A stretch of DNA of 64,000 nucleotides from Mycolicibacterium celeriflavum (GCF_010731795.1 NZ_AP022591.1:2232001-2296000); one strand, 5' to 3'. Shown: positions 28,706 to 37,158, counted from the first letter of the stretch. Made by a program: numbers and translations. The notes: generated by a model from the sequence alone, not told the origin.

Positions 28706-30127
28706 TCACAAACTGGCTAGGGCACTTCGGACGTGCGCGAGAATCCGCGACGAAGAAGTCGGGGCGGGATGGGGTCCCGGATCGGAGGCGGCCAGGTTCG
28801 CGGCACGGGCGTGGACGAACGCCGCCGCAGCGGCAGCCTCGCCCGCGGGCAGGCCCGCGGCCAGCAGCGCGCCGATGACACCCGTCAGCACGTCGCCGGA
28901 TCCGGCTGTGGCAGCCCATGATTGGCCCGCAGGGTTCAGGTACACCGGCCCGCCGGGTTCGGCGATGACGGTCACGTTTCCCTTCAGCAGCACGGTCACG
29001 CCGAGCCGGTCGGCCAGCTTGCGGGCCGCCCCGACGCGGTCGTCGCCGGGCGCCGAACCGGCCAGTCGCGCGAACTCGCCCGCATGCGGCGTCAGCACCG
29101 TGGGCGCCGCGCGACCGTCGACGAGATCGGGATGCGCTGCCAGGATCGTCAGGCCGTCGGCGTCGACGACCACCGGCAGGCCGCTGTCCAAGGCGAACCA
29201 CAGCGCCGACGCACCCGCATCGTCGGTGCCCAGGCCGGGCCCGACCGCCCACGCCTGCACGCGACCAGAAGCGCTCGCGCTCGGGGCGGCGATCACCTCC
29301 GGCCACTGCGAAAGAACCTGCTGTCCAGCGGTTCCCGCGTAGCGCACCATGCCCGACGTCGCCGCGACCGCAGCCCCGGTGCACAGGACGGCGGCCCCCG
29401 GATAGGTGGCGGACCCCGCGAGGACACCGGTGACTCCCTGCGTGTACTTGTCGTCATTGGGACCTGGCACCGGCCAACGGGCCACCACATCGGCGGCGTC
29501 GAACGACATCATGTCGGACGACGGCAGATCCAGCCCGATGTCGACCAACTCGACGCGGCCGCAATCCCCCAGTGCGTGAACCGGTTTGAGGCCACCAAAG
29601 GTCACGGTCAACGCGGCTCGCACGTGCGGCCCGTCGGCCACCCCGGTCTGCACATCTACCCCGCTGGGAATGTCGACGGCGACCACGGGAATGCCGGCTT
29701 CCTCGACGACAGTGAACACCTCGGCCGCATTCGGCCGCAGTGGCCCTGTGCCCGAGATGCCGACCACGCCGTCGATCACCAGGTCTGCCTCTGCCGGGAC
29801 CGTTTCGACGATCCGCCCGCCCGCGCCGGTGAAGGCCGCAAGCGCCCGGCGGTGCGTGCGGTCGAGATTGAGCAGGACTGCGGCGGCCCCGGCGCCGCGA
29901 CGGCGAAGGAATGTCGCCGCCCACAACGCGTCGCCGCCGTTGTCCCCGGAACCGACCACCGCGCAGACGTGGCGACCCGAAACCCCACCGGCGCGTAGCA
30001 CCAGTTCGCGGGCGATCGCGACGGCGAGACCGTTGGCGGCGCGGCGCATCAGGGCGCCGTCGGGCAGGGACGCCAGGAGCGGCGCTTCAGCCTCGCGGAT
30101 CTGGTCGGCGGTGTAATAGTGCCGCAT
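28706..30127 (-). CDS. nnrD: Bifunctional NAD(P)H-hydrate epimerase / ADP-dependent dehydratase
   Basis: A 473-residue fusion protein for repair of damaged NAD(P)H. The N-terminal YjeF_N epimerase domain (to about residue 210) has VVGSGDNGGDALWAA and VDIPSGVD. The C-terminal ribokinase-like YjeF_C dehydratase domain has AVGPGLGTDDAG, LTPHAGEFARL and GSGDVLTGVIGALLAAG, the last holding the catalytic Asp. ATG 30125-30127 gives MRHYYTADQIREAE, the normal start, and a longer in-frame extension is rejected. It lies 56 bases after the hydrolase gene and 25 before gadB. Confidence 0.95.
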   Translation of the reverse strand: MRHYYTADQIREAEAPLLASLPDGALMRRAANGLAVAIARELVLRAGGVSGRHVCAVVGSGDNGGDALWAATFLRRRGAGAAAVLLNLDRTHRRALAAFTGAGGRIVETVPAEADLVIDGVVGISGTGPLRPNAAEVFTVVEEAGIPVVAVDIPSGVDVQTGVADGPHVRAALTVTFGGLKPVHALGDCGRVELVDIGLDLPSSDMMSFDAADVVARWPVPGPNDDKYTQGVTGVLAGSATYPGAAVLCTGAAVAATSGMVRYAGTAGQQVLSQWPEVIAAPSASASGRVQAWAVGPGLGTDDAGASALWFALDSGLPVVVDADGLTILAAHPDLVDGRAAPTVLTPHAGEFARLAGSAPGDDRVGAARKLADRLGVTVLLKGNVTVIAEPGGPVYLNPAGQSWAATAGSGDVLTGVIGALLAAGLPAGEAAAAAAFVHARAANLAASDPGPHPAPTSSSRILAHVRSALASL

Positions 30128-30183
30128 CGTCGACCACGTTAGTGCGCGAGGCGCCCGACCGTCAGGCATTCGCCCGAGCGCGT

Positions 30184-31071
30184 CTACTCGTCGACCCGCG
30201 TCCAGAAATCCGCTGCCCGTTCGGCGATCTCGGCGGCGTACTCGCCATTGATCGCGTGCGAGGCGTCGCGCCACAGTTCGACCTGACCGCGGACCAGCAG
30301 ACTTCGCGCCCGCTCGGCCGCCCGCTCAGCGTCGTGCATCACGCTTCGACCACCGATCAAAGCCAGCACCGGTATGTCCAGTGAACGCAACTGCTCGTCG
30401 GTGATCATCGTGGGCATCGCCTTGCGCAGCGTGTAATCGGTTGAGCCGGCCGAGATCAGTGCCGCCTCCGTCGCCGCGTCGTCGATGTCGGCGCCGCCGG
30501 ATATCCAGCTGAGCACACGCCTGCGCAGACCTGTGGGAACGCCGGGAAGGAACAATGCAGGCGAAGTCAGCACCGCCTTGAGCGCAATTGGGGCGAACGT
30601 GAACACCGGATCGAGCAGAACCAGTGAGGCGGCTCGGCCAGGGCGCCGGACGGCGTAGTTGATCGCCGTCCATCCGCCGATCGACACTCCCATGAGGTGG
30701 ACCCGGTCCAGCCCAAGGCCTGCCACCGTTTCGTCCAGCCATTGCGCCTCATCGTCGGGTCCGACGATCGGCTTCTCCTGCACCGACAGCCCCGCCTCGC
30801 CGAGCAGGTCGACGCCGAACACGGGCCGGTGCTGCAGCAGGTGCGCAATGTTGCCCCGCCACATCGGGGTGGATGCATTGCGTCCCGGTAGCAACATGAC
30901 CGGCGTCCGCTCGGCCGGCCCGCCGAACCGATACGCGCGCACGTCGCCGAACGTCGTTGACACATCCTGTGATTCGCTGACAGTCGGCAGCTCTGCCATC
31001 GCCGCCCGGTAGAGGTCGTGGAAGTGGGCGCGAGCCTGGTCGCTCTTGAAGTCCCCGACCCGGCCCGGCAC
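30184..31071 (-). CDS. Alpha/beta hydrolase
   Basis: A 295-residue alpha/beta-fold hydrolase with the nucleophile elbow LMGVSIGGWTA, an upstream VMLLPGRNAST oxyanion region, a late Asp in VLALIGGRSVMHD and the likely catalytic His in WRDASHAING. There is no signal peptide. The GTG start at 31069-31071 shares one base with the glmS stop (TAGTG), so it is translationally coupled to glmS. The function is unknown. It is distinct from the larger hydrolase at 24974-26086 and is not at this place in M. tuberculosis as I recall it. Confidence 0.82.
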   Translation of the reverse strand: MPGRVGDFKSDQARAHFHDLYRAAMAELPTVSESQDVSTTFGDVRAYRFGGPAERTPVMLLPGRNASTPMWRGNIAHLLQHRPVFGVDLLGEAGLSVQEKPIVGPDDEAQWLDETVAGLGLDRVHLMGVSIGGWTAINYAVRRPGRAASLVLLDPVFTFAPIALKAVLTSPALFLPGVPTGLRRRVLSWISGGADIDDAATEAALISAGSTDYTLRKAMPTMITDEQLRSLDIPVLALIGGRSVMHDAERAAERARSLLVRGQVELWRDASHAINGEYAAEIAERAADFWTRVDE

Positions 31072-32939
31072 TACTCGACGGTGACCGACTTGGCCAGGTT
31101 ACGTGGTTTGTCGACGTCGTAGCCGCGGGCCTGCGCGACACCGGCGGCGAACACCTGCAGCGGAATCGTGGACAGCAGCGGCTGGAAAAGCGTTGATACC
31201 GCGGGGATCTCGATCAGGTGGTCGGCGTACGGGCGGACGGTGTCGTCCCCCTCCTCGGCGATGACGATGGTGATCGCACCGCGGGCCTGGATCTCGCGGA
31301 TGTTCGACAGCAGCTTGGCGTGCAACATCGGCGAGTTCTTCGGTGACGGCATCACGACGATGACCGGGAGATCATCTTCGATCAGCGCGATCGGACCGTG
31401 CTTGAGTTCACCCGCCGCGAAGCCCTCGGCGTGCATGTACGCGAGTTCCTTGAGTTTGAGGGCGCCTTCGAGCGCGACCGGGTAGCCGACATGCCTGCCG
31501 AGGAACAGCACGGTCTGCGACTGCGCGAAGCGGTGGGCCAACGCTCTGACCGGTTCGACGGTCTCCAGGACGCGGGCCACCAGATCGGGCATGGCCTCCA
31601 GTTCCCGGTATTCGCGCTCCACCTCGTCGGGGTACTTGGTGCCGCGCGCCTGCGCCAACGCAAGCCCGACAAGGTAATTCGCGGCGATCTGGGCGAGGAA
31701 CGTCTTCGTCGACGCCACGCCGATCTCCGGTCCGGCGCGGGTGTAGAGCACCGCATCGCATTCGCGGGGGATCTGGCTGCCGTTGGTGTTGCAGATGGCC
31801 AGCACCTTGGCCTTCTGCTCCTTGGCGTGCCTGACTGCCTCCAGAGTGTCGGCGGTCTCACCGGACTGCGAGATCGCGACAACCAGCGTGTGTTGGTCCA
31901 GAACCGGGTCACGGTAACGGAATTCGCTGGCCAGCTCGGCTTCGACCGGTAGCCGGGTCCAGTGCTCGATCGCATACTTGGCCAGCAGCCCGGAGTGGTA
32001 GGCAGTGCCGCAGGCAACCACGAACACCTTGTCGATCTCGCGCAGTTCCTGGTCCGACAGGCGCTGCTCGTCGAGCACGATGCGGTTGCCCGCGAAGTGG
32101 CCGAGCAACGTGTCGGAGACCGCCGCGGGCTGCTCGGCGATCTCCTTGAGCATGAAGTACTCGTAGCCGCCCTTTTCGGCCGCGGACATGTCCCAGTCGA
32201 TATGGAAAGGACGAGCACGCCCGGATGCGTCATTGCCGTGGAAGTCGGTGATGCGGTAGCCGTCGGCGGTGACGACCACCGCCTGATCCTGACCGAGTTC
32301 GACGGCGTCGCGGGTGTGTTCGATGAACGCGGCCACGTCCGACCCGACGAACATCTCGCCGTCGGCGACGCCGAGCACCAGCGGGGTGGAACGGCGCGCG
32401 GCGACGATCGTGCCGGGATCGTCGGCGTTGGCGAACACCAGCGTGAAGTGGCCCTCCAACCGGCGCAGCACGGCGAGGACCGACGCGGGGAAGTCGCCCG
32501 CGGTGGGACCATGGCGGAACTGCCAGGAGACGAGGTGCACCGCGACCTCGGTGTCGGTGTCGCTGGCGAACTCCACCCCGGCGTGCTCGAGTTCGGCCCG
32601 CAGAGCGGCGTAGTTCTCGATGATCCCGTTGTGGATCACCGCGATCTTGCCTGCGGCGTCACGGTGCGGGTGCGCGTTGCGGTCGGTGGGCCTGCCGTGC
32701 GTCGCCCAGCGGGTGTGCCCCAGGCCGGTGCTGCCCGTCAGGCCGGCGGCGCCGGTTTCGGACAGCGCCGCTTCGAGGTTGGCCAGCCGCCCGGCCCGGC
32801 GACGGACGGTGAGCCCGCCGTGGCCGTCCAGCAATGCGATGCCCGAGGAGTCGTATCCGCGATACTCCATCCGGCGCAGTGCGTCGACGACGATGTCGCA
32901 GGCAGGGCGATGCCCGACATAGCCGACGATTCCACACAT
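31071..32939 (-). CDS. glmS: Glutamine-fructose-6-phosphate aminotransferase (isomerising)
   Basis: A 622-residue enzyme that makes glucosamine-6-phosphate, the entry to UDP-GlcNAc. The N-terminal glutaminase domain begins MCGIVGYVGH with the catalytic Cys2, and has GHTRWATHGRP. Two SIS domains follow (AISQSGETADTLEA and FLGRHVGYPVALEGALKLKE), and the protein ends with the usual NLAKSVTVE. TACCCT sits 8 bases before the ATG on the minus strand and no ribosome site is seen, so the transcript may be nearly leaderless. It heads a long leftward gene series. glmM lies about 6 kb to the right. Confidence 0.96.
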   Translation of the reverse strand: MCGIVGYVGHRPACDIVVDALRRMEYRGYDSSGIALLDGHGGLTVRRRAGRLANLEAALSETGAAGLTGSTGLGHTRWATHGRPTDRNAHPHRDAAGKIAVIHNGIIENYAALRAELEHAGVEFASDTDTEVAVHLVSWQFRHGPTAGDFPASVLAVLRRLEGHFTLVFANADDPGTIVAARRSTPLVLGVADGEMFVGSDVAAFIEHTRDAVELGQDQAVVVTADGYRITDFHGNDASGRARPFHIDWDMSAAEKGGYEYFMLKEIAEQPAAVSDTLLGHFAGNRIVLDEQRLSDQELREIDKVFVVACGTAYHSGLLAKYAIEHWTRLPVEAELASEFRYRDPVLDQHTLVVAISQSGETADTLEAVRHAKEQKAKVLAICNTNGSQIPRECDAVLYTRAGPEIGVASTKTFLAQIAANYLVGLALAQARGTKYPDEVEREYRELEAMPDLVARVLETVEPVRALAHRFAQSQTVLFLGRHVGYPVALEGALKLKELAYMHAEGFAAGELKHGPIALIEDDLPVIVVMPSPKNSPMLHAKLLSNIREIQARGAITIVIAEEGDDTVRPYADHLIEIPAVSTLFQPLLSTIPLQVFAAGVAQARGYDVDKPRNLAKSVTVE

Positions 32940-32982
32940 AGGCAATCAGGGTAGTGCAAGAGCCGCCTGAAACCCGGTCGGC

Positions 32983-32994
32983 TACGGTCGTCTC
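32983..32994 (+). promoter_or_regulatory. Candidate -10 element for a leaderless transcript
   Basis: TACGGT at 32983-32988 matches TANNNT and is followed by 6 bases and the GTG start at 32995. No ribosome site precedes the GTG. A leaderless mRNA is predicted. Confidence 0.45.
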
Positions 32995-33840
32995 GTGGCC
33001 AGCACGAAGAAGCTCTTCAAGGCCCTGACCCGCCGCGGCCCGCACCGCGTTTTGCGCGGTGACCTGGCCTTCGCCGGGCTTCCCGGCGTCGTCTTCGCCC
33101 CCGAAGCCGGCCTGAACCTGCCCGGAGTCGCGTTCGGCCACGACTGGCTTGCCACAGCGGACCGCTACCACGGCACCCTGGAGCACCTGGCGTCCTGGGG
33201 CATCGTCGCGGCGGCCCCGGCGACGGAAACGAGCCTGGCTCCATCCGCGCTCAACCTGGCCTATGACCTGGGCACGACGCTCGACATCATCGCCGGTGTG
33301 CGGCTGGGCCAGGGCGACATCAGCGTGCACCCGACCAAGCTCGGCGTGATCGGGCACGGGTTCGGTGGCTCGGCAGCGGTGTTCACCGCGGCCGGGATGC
33401 CCGTGAAACCGAAATCCGTGGTTGCGATCTTCCCCACAGTCACCGCGCCACCCGCCGAGGAGCCTGCGACGACGCTGCAGGTGCCGGGCCTGGTGCTGAG
33501 CGGGCCGGGCGACCCGATGACACTGCGGTCCAATGCCGTGGAACTGGCCCGCGCCTGGAAGACGGCAACGCTACGCACCGTGAACAAGGCCAAGCCCGGC
33601 GGCCTGATCGAGGGCCGCCGGTTGGCCCGAGTCGTCGGCCTACCGGGCGCCGACCGCAGCACGCAGAAGGTGGTTCGCGCGCTGATCACCGGTTATCTGC
33701 TGCACACGCTGACGGGCGACAAGGCGTACCGCGACTTCTCCGACCCGGAAGCGGCGCTTCCGAAGGCGCCGCCCGTCGACCCGTTCGCCGACGATCCGGT
33801 GGATCTGGAGAACAAGGTCGTCGCATTGCTGAAGCCGTAA
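32995..33840 (+). CDS. Alpha/beta-hydrolase-fold protein (Rv3438-like)
   Basis: A 281-residue protein of the dienelactone hydrolase/platelet-activating-factor acetylhydrolase-like fold. GVAFGHDWLA is the oxyanion region and GVIGHGFGGSAAV is the nucleophile-elbow position, but it reads G-H-G-F-G-G, with Gly in place of the usual Ser. That suggests the protein is not a classical serine hydrolase, or that the active site is changed. The start (GTG) is supported by the leaderless -10 element. It is divergent from glmS. The position fits M. tuberculosis Rv3438. The function is unknown. Confidence 0.8.
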   Translation: MASTKKLFKALTRRGPHRVLRGDLAFAGLPGVVFAPEAGLNLPGVAFGHDWLATADRYHGTLEHLASWGIVAAAPATETSLAPSALNLAYDLGTTLDIIAGVRLGQGDISVHPTKLGVIGHGFGGSAAVFTAAGMPVKPKSVVAIFPTVTAPPAEEPATTLQVPGLVLSGPGDPMTLRSNAVELARAWKTATLRTVNKAKPGGLIEGRRLARVVGLPGADRSTQKVVRALITGYLLHTLTGDKAYRDFSDPEAALPKAPPVDPFADDPVDLENKVVALLKP

Positions 33841-33848
33841 GGTGACCA

Positions 33849-33860
33849 ACCAACCGGTTG
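33849..33860 (+). promoter_or_regulatory. Perfect 12-bp palindrome before the luciferase-like oxidoreductase gene
   Basis: CCAACCGGTTGG is a perfect palindrome placed five bases upstream of the TATAAC -10 element (33865-33870), where a repressor would block RNA polymerase. The inner AAC-N2-GTT is similar to operators of mycobacterial TetR proteins such as KstR, but the outer bases differ. The regulator is unknown. Confidence 0.5.
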
Positions 33861-33876
33861 GGTGTATAACTCGATG

Positions 33877-34917
33877 ATGCGCACCGGGATCTTTCTCAAC
33901 TACACCGACGGTTTCCTGCAGGCGGTGGACCAGGTCGTCGAGCTCGAGAAGGTCGGAGTGGATCTCGCGCTGGTGGCCGAGGCGTACTCCTACGACGCGA
34001 TCAGCCAGCTCGGCTTTCTGGCGGCGAAGACGTCGACCATGGAACTGGGCACCGGTGTGGTGCCGATCTACATCCGCACGCCGACGTTGCTGGCGATGTC
34101 GGCGGCCGGGCTCGATTACGTCTCCGGCGGGCGCTTCCGGCTCGGTATCGGGACGTCCGGCCCACAGGTGATGGAGGGCTTCCACGGCGTGCCGTTCGAC
34201 GCGCCGCTGGGACGCACCCGCGAAGTGGTCGAAATCTGTCGGCAGGTGTGGCGTCGCGAGCGCGTGCAGTTCGACGGCAAGCACTATCAGATCCCGTTGC
34301 CCGCCGATCGGGGCACGGGCCTGGGCAAGCCGTTGCAGTTGATCAATCACCCTGTCCGCGACCGTATTCCGATCACGATCGCCGCTCTCGGACCCAAGAA
34401 CGTCGAACTCACCGCCGAGATCGCCGAAGGTTGGCAGCCGGTCTTCTTCTATCCGGAGCGAGCCGACGACGTGTGGGGTGAGGCGCTTCGAGCCGGGTTC
34501 GCCAACCGCGAACCCTCGCTGGGTCCGCTGGACGTGATGGTCAGCGCCCCTTTGGCGATCGGCGACGATGTCGATGACCGGTTGTCCTGGGTGAAACCGC
34601 AGTTGGCGCTCTACATCGGGGGGATGGGTGCCCGCGGACGCAACTTCTACCACAATCTGGCCACCCGCTACGGCTACGGCGAGATCGCCGATGTGATCCA
34701 GGATCTCTACCTGACAGGCAAGAAGGCCGAAGCGATCGCCGCGGTGCCGGATGACTTGGTGCGCAACGTGTCGCTGGTCGGACCGCGCGGATTCGTCAAG
34801 GAGCGTATCGCGGCGTTCGCCGAAGCGGGTGCGACGACGCTTCTGTTGCAACCGCTTTCCGGTGACCGCAATGAAACCGTCGGATTCGTCGAAGAATTGC
34901 GCAACCAGCTGCCGTAG
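33877..34917 (+). CDS. LLM class F420-dependent oxidoreductase
   Basis: A 346-residue luciferase-like TIM-barrel enzyme. It has the N-terminal GIFLNYTDGF, VDLALVAEAYSYDAISQLG, GRFRLGIGTSGPQVMEGFHG and ITIAALGPKNVELTAEIA, as in mycobacterial enzymes that use coenzyme F420 (the Rv3520c-like type). The reaction is a hydride transfer to or from F420; the substrate is unknown. ATG 33877 lies 6 bases after the TATAAC -10 and may be leaderless; ATG 33874 is an alternative. A palindromic operator lies upstream, so the gene is probably under its own TetR-type control. Confidence 0.88.
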   Translation: MRTGIFLNYTDGFLQAVDQVVELEKVGVDLALVAEAYSYDAISQLGFLAAKTSTMELGTGVVPIYIRTPTLLAMSAAGLDYVSGGRFRLGIGTSGPQVMEGFHGVPFDAPLGRTREVVEICRQVWRRERVQFDGKHYQIPLPADRGTGLGKPLQLINHPVRDRIPITIAALGPKNVELTAEIAEGWQPVFFYPERADDVWGEALRAGFANREPSLGPLDVMVSAPLAIGDDVDDRLSWVKPQLALYIGGMGARGRNFYHNLATRYGYGEIADVIQDLYLTGKKAEAIAAVPDDLVRNVSLVGPRGFVKERIAAFAEAGATTLLLQPLSGDRNETVGFVEELRNQLP

Positions 34918-34946
34918 CTGATTTCCGGGAAGCGCCGACTCCCCTG

Positions 34947-35065
34947 TACAGTGTGTGCAGCGGCATCCTCTGTTCTGCCTTTTGCCGCTTCTCGATCGTC
35001 ATACCGAGCGCCGCGGGTCTTCCGCGCCGGGCAGGACGACCACTCTAATCTTTCGGAGCTTTTAC
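34947..35065 (+). promoter_or_regulatory. Promoter and leader of the DEAD-box helicase gene
   Basis: TACAGT at 34947-34952 is a likely -10, predicting a start near 34959 and an untranslated leader of about 107 bases. The region has no other gene. GGAG at 35055-35058 lies 7 bases before the TTG start. Confidence 0.4.
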
Positions 35066-36382
35066 TTGTCTGTCGAAATACTCAGTGGCACAAGCGTGCC
35101 CACCTTCGCCGACCTCGGTCTTCCAAAGGCCGTCGTCGCCACCCTTTCCGCGAACGGCATCGCGTCGCCCTTCCCCATCCAGGCGGCCACGCTGCCTGAT
35201 TCGTTGGCCGGTCGCGACGTACTCGGCCGCGGTCGCACCGGATCGGGCAAGACTTATGCGTTCCTGTTGCCGGTAGTGACCAGGCTCACTGCAAGCCCGG
35301 CCAAACGCGTTCCCGGTCGCCCGCGCGCCCTCATCCTCGCGCCGACCCGCGAACTGGCCGCCCAGATCAGCGCGTCCCTCGCGCCGCTGGCAGCGGCCAC
35401 CGGCCTGCGGTCGGTGACGATCATCGGCGGCGTCGGTCCCGGGCCCCAGATTCAAGCGCTGCGCCAGGGTGTCGACATCGTGATCGCCTGCCCGGGCAGG
35501 TTGGAAGACCATGTGAAATCACGCCATGCCGACTTGTCGGCGGTCGAGATCACTGTGCTCGACGAGGCGGACCACATGGCCGACCTCGGCTTCCTGCCGC
35601 CGGTGAAACGACTGTTGGACAAGACTCCTCGCAACGGTCAGCGGATGCTGTTCTCGGCCACGCTCGACGGTGGCGTCGACGTTCTCGTGAAGCGGTATTT
35701 GACCGATCCGGTTGTGCACAGCGTCGATTCGGAGCAGTCGCCGGTCGCCGCCATGGAGCATCACGTCCTGCATGTCGACAAGGCGGCACGCCTCAATGTG
35801 CTGGCCGACCTGGCCGCGTCACCGGGTCGGACCATCGTGTTCGCGCGCACCAAGCATGGCGCGAAGAACCTGGCCCGCCAGTTGAACTCGCGCGGAGTGC
35901 CGGCGGTGGAGTTGCACGGCAATCTGTCGCAGAACGCGCGTACGCGAAATCTCACCGCGTTCTCCGACGGTTCGGCCGCCGTGCTGGTGGCCACGGACAT
36001 CGCCGCACGCGGCATCCACGTCGACGACGTTGGTCTTGTCGTGCACGCGGACCCGCCCGTCGAGCACAAGGCGTATCTGCACCGGTCGGGTCGGACGGCG
36101 CGCGCCGGTGCCGACGGCACGGTGGTGACACTGATGCTCGATGAGCAGGTGTCGGATGTGCGGCAATTGACCCGCAAGGCCGGGGTTAAGCCGACGATCA
36201 CCCGCTTCAGCGGCTCGTCGCATCCGGTGCTGCACGACATCGCGCCCGGCGAGCGGACTTTCGGCGATCCCATCGCCGCCAGCCGTCCCGAACCCGCGAG
36301 GCCACGCCAGGCTTCGGCGGCCAGGGGACATCAGCCGCGCAGGCGTCGTCCGACGCGGTCGAGGCGGCCGGCGAGCGCCTGA
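35066..36382 (+). CDS. DEAD-box ATP-dependent RNA helicase
   Basis: A 438-residue helicase with all core motifs: Q motif (FPIQAATLPDSLAGRD), I (GRTGSGKT), Ia (LAPTRELAAQI), Ib (ACPGRLEDH), II (DEAD in VLDEADHMADLGF), III (FSATLDG), V (ATDIAARGIHVDDV) and VI (YLHRSGRTARAG). A short basic tail, rich in Arg and Pro, follows from about residue 395 and probably binds RNA. TTG 35066 is chosen because GGAG precedes it at 7 bases and the family N-terminus starts near it. It resembles RhlE-type helicases of RNA decay and cold adaptation. Its last codons overlap, in another frame, the broken fragment described next. Confidence 0.92.
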   Translation: MSVEILSGTSVPTFADLGLPKAVVATLSANGIASPFPIQAATLPDSLAGRDVLGRGRTGSGKTYAFLLPVVTRLTASPAKRVPGRPRALILAPTRELAAQISASLAPLAAATGLRSVTIIGGVGPGPQIQALRQGVDIVIACPGRLEDHVKSRHADLSAVEITVLDEADHMADLGFLPPVKRLLDKTPRNGQRMLFSATLDGGVDVLVKRYLTDPVVHSVDSEQSPVAAMEHHVLHVDKAARLNVLADLAASPGRTIVFARTKHGAKNLARQLNSRGVPAVELHGNLSQNARTRNLTAFSDGSAAVLVATDIAARGIHVDDVGLVVHADPPVEHKAYLHRSGRTARAGADGTVVTLMLDEQVSDVRQLTRKAGVKPTITRFSGSSHPVLHDIAPGERTFGDPIAASRPEPARPRQASAARGHQPRRRRPTRSRRPASA

Positions 36383-36612
36383 CGCGGCTGCGGTTCTCGC
36401 AGGCGCAATTTCACCCGACGGACGCTGCTGCGATTCGACGTGGCGACCCCTGGAACACCACCACCGCCGACCTGCCACCGCCACCACAAGTGGTGCCGGC
36501 TCGTGGTGATCGCGGCCTGATGATGCCGCGGCGGAAACGCACCCGCGCCGCTCAACGCGCCGCCCGAATCCAAGCCCAGCGCGCACACAACGCGATCGTT
36601 GCTCCTATCTGA
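36301..36612 (+). pseudogene. Broken 3' fragment, possibly of a 13E12/DUF222-HNH repeat-family gene
   Basis: A frame different from the helicase frame is open from about 36301 to TGA 36610-36612 and has no usable start codon. It encodes LTRLRFSQAQFHPTDAAAI, then a Pro-rich linker, then RGDRGLMMPRRKRTRAAQ and RAARIQAQRAHNA. The motif DRGLxMPRRxRTRAxxRAxRI is what I know from the C-terminal end of mycobacterial 13E12 REP (DUF222 plus HNH endonuclease) proteins. The DUF222 body and the HNH domain are missing. This looks like a decayed end of such an element beside the helicase gene. Assignment is from motif memory only. Confidence 0.45.
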
Positions 36613-36676
36613 TCTGCGTCGGCCGTAAGGTCAACACGGGCTGACGAGCATTAATGAGCCCGATAACCTCCGACAT
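36605..36676 (-). other. Possible 23-residue small ORF with a strong ribosome site
   Basis: On the minus strand AAAAGGAG lies 5 bases before ATG 36674-36676. The frame encodes MSEVIGLINARQPVLTLRPT plus three residues and stops at TAG 36605-36607. No promoter or homologue is recognised. The ribosome site is better than that of many real genes nearby, but a short frame of this size can arise by chance. Confidence 0.2.
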
Positions 36677-36882
36677 TTCGGCTCCTTTTCGAGGTGTGTC
36701 CTCCCGGGACCACAAGAACCGGCTGCGAAAATAGAGCCATGAGGAGTCCAAAATGAGTGCTCTCTCATGAACGCTGTCTGCCAAGTCACCCGCCAACGCG
36801 AACCGTCCGGAGGTTCCCGCCAAACGCCCGCATAAGCCGCGCACCTGTGGGTATCCAGGTTTCACTCTAAGGAGATGCAGCT

Positions 36883-37128
36883 ATGAACTCTGATACTTAT
36901 GGGCTGCTACACAACACCGGGATTTCTGCGCGTTCCAAGCGGCCACTGGCCTACCGCCGGACAACCACAGGAGCAGGGATCGCGATGATCCTGAGCCGCG
37001 GGCGCCGACGGACTGGTCGCGGCATGGTTCATCCGTGGTGTGAGCACTGCGGCACGACCCATCGCGATCGGGTGGTGACGGCTGAGTGCTTCCGACTGCT
37101 GATCAACGGACCCGACTGGCCGGAATAG
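36883..37128 (+). CDS. Small protein of unknown function with a CxxC pair
   Basis: An 81-residue basic protein starting at ATG 36883 with AAGGAG 8 bases upstream, a clear ribosome site. The C-terminal half contains VHPWCEHCGTTHRDR, a single Cys-x2-Cys that could be half of a zinc site, and a further Cys in TAECFRLL. The N-terminal half is rich in Arg and Gly and is probably disordered. No family is recognised. It stands between the helicase/fragment region and the T7SS-like pair. It converges on the latter with about 30 bases between. Confidence 0.55.
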   Translation: MNSDTYGLLHNTGISARSKRPLAYRRTTTGAGIAMILSRGRRRTGRGMVHPWCEHCGTTHRDRVVTAECFRLLINGPDWPE

Positions 37129-37158
37129 GCCCACGAACGCGCGGCCGGGCGCCGAAGG

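Noticed and set aside
26980..28878. Long plus-strand open frame (about 632 codons) across alr, gadB and nnrD
   Set aside because: It spans three clearly coded genes on the other strand and has no motif.
36605..36865. 86-codon minus-strand open frame covering the small SD-preceded ORF
   Set aside because: The upstream start has no ribosome site and the added part shows no family features; only the internal 23-codon frame has a good start signal, and even that is weak evidence.
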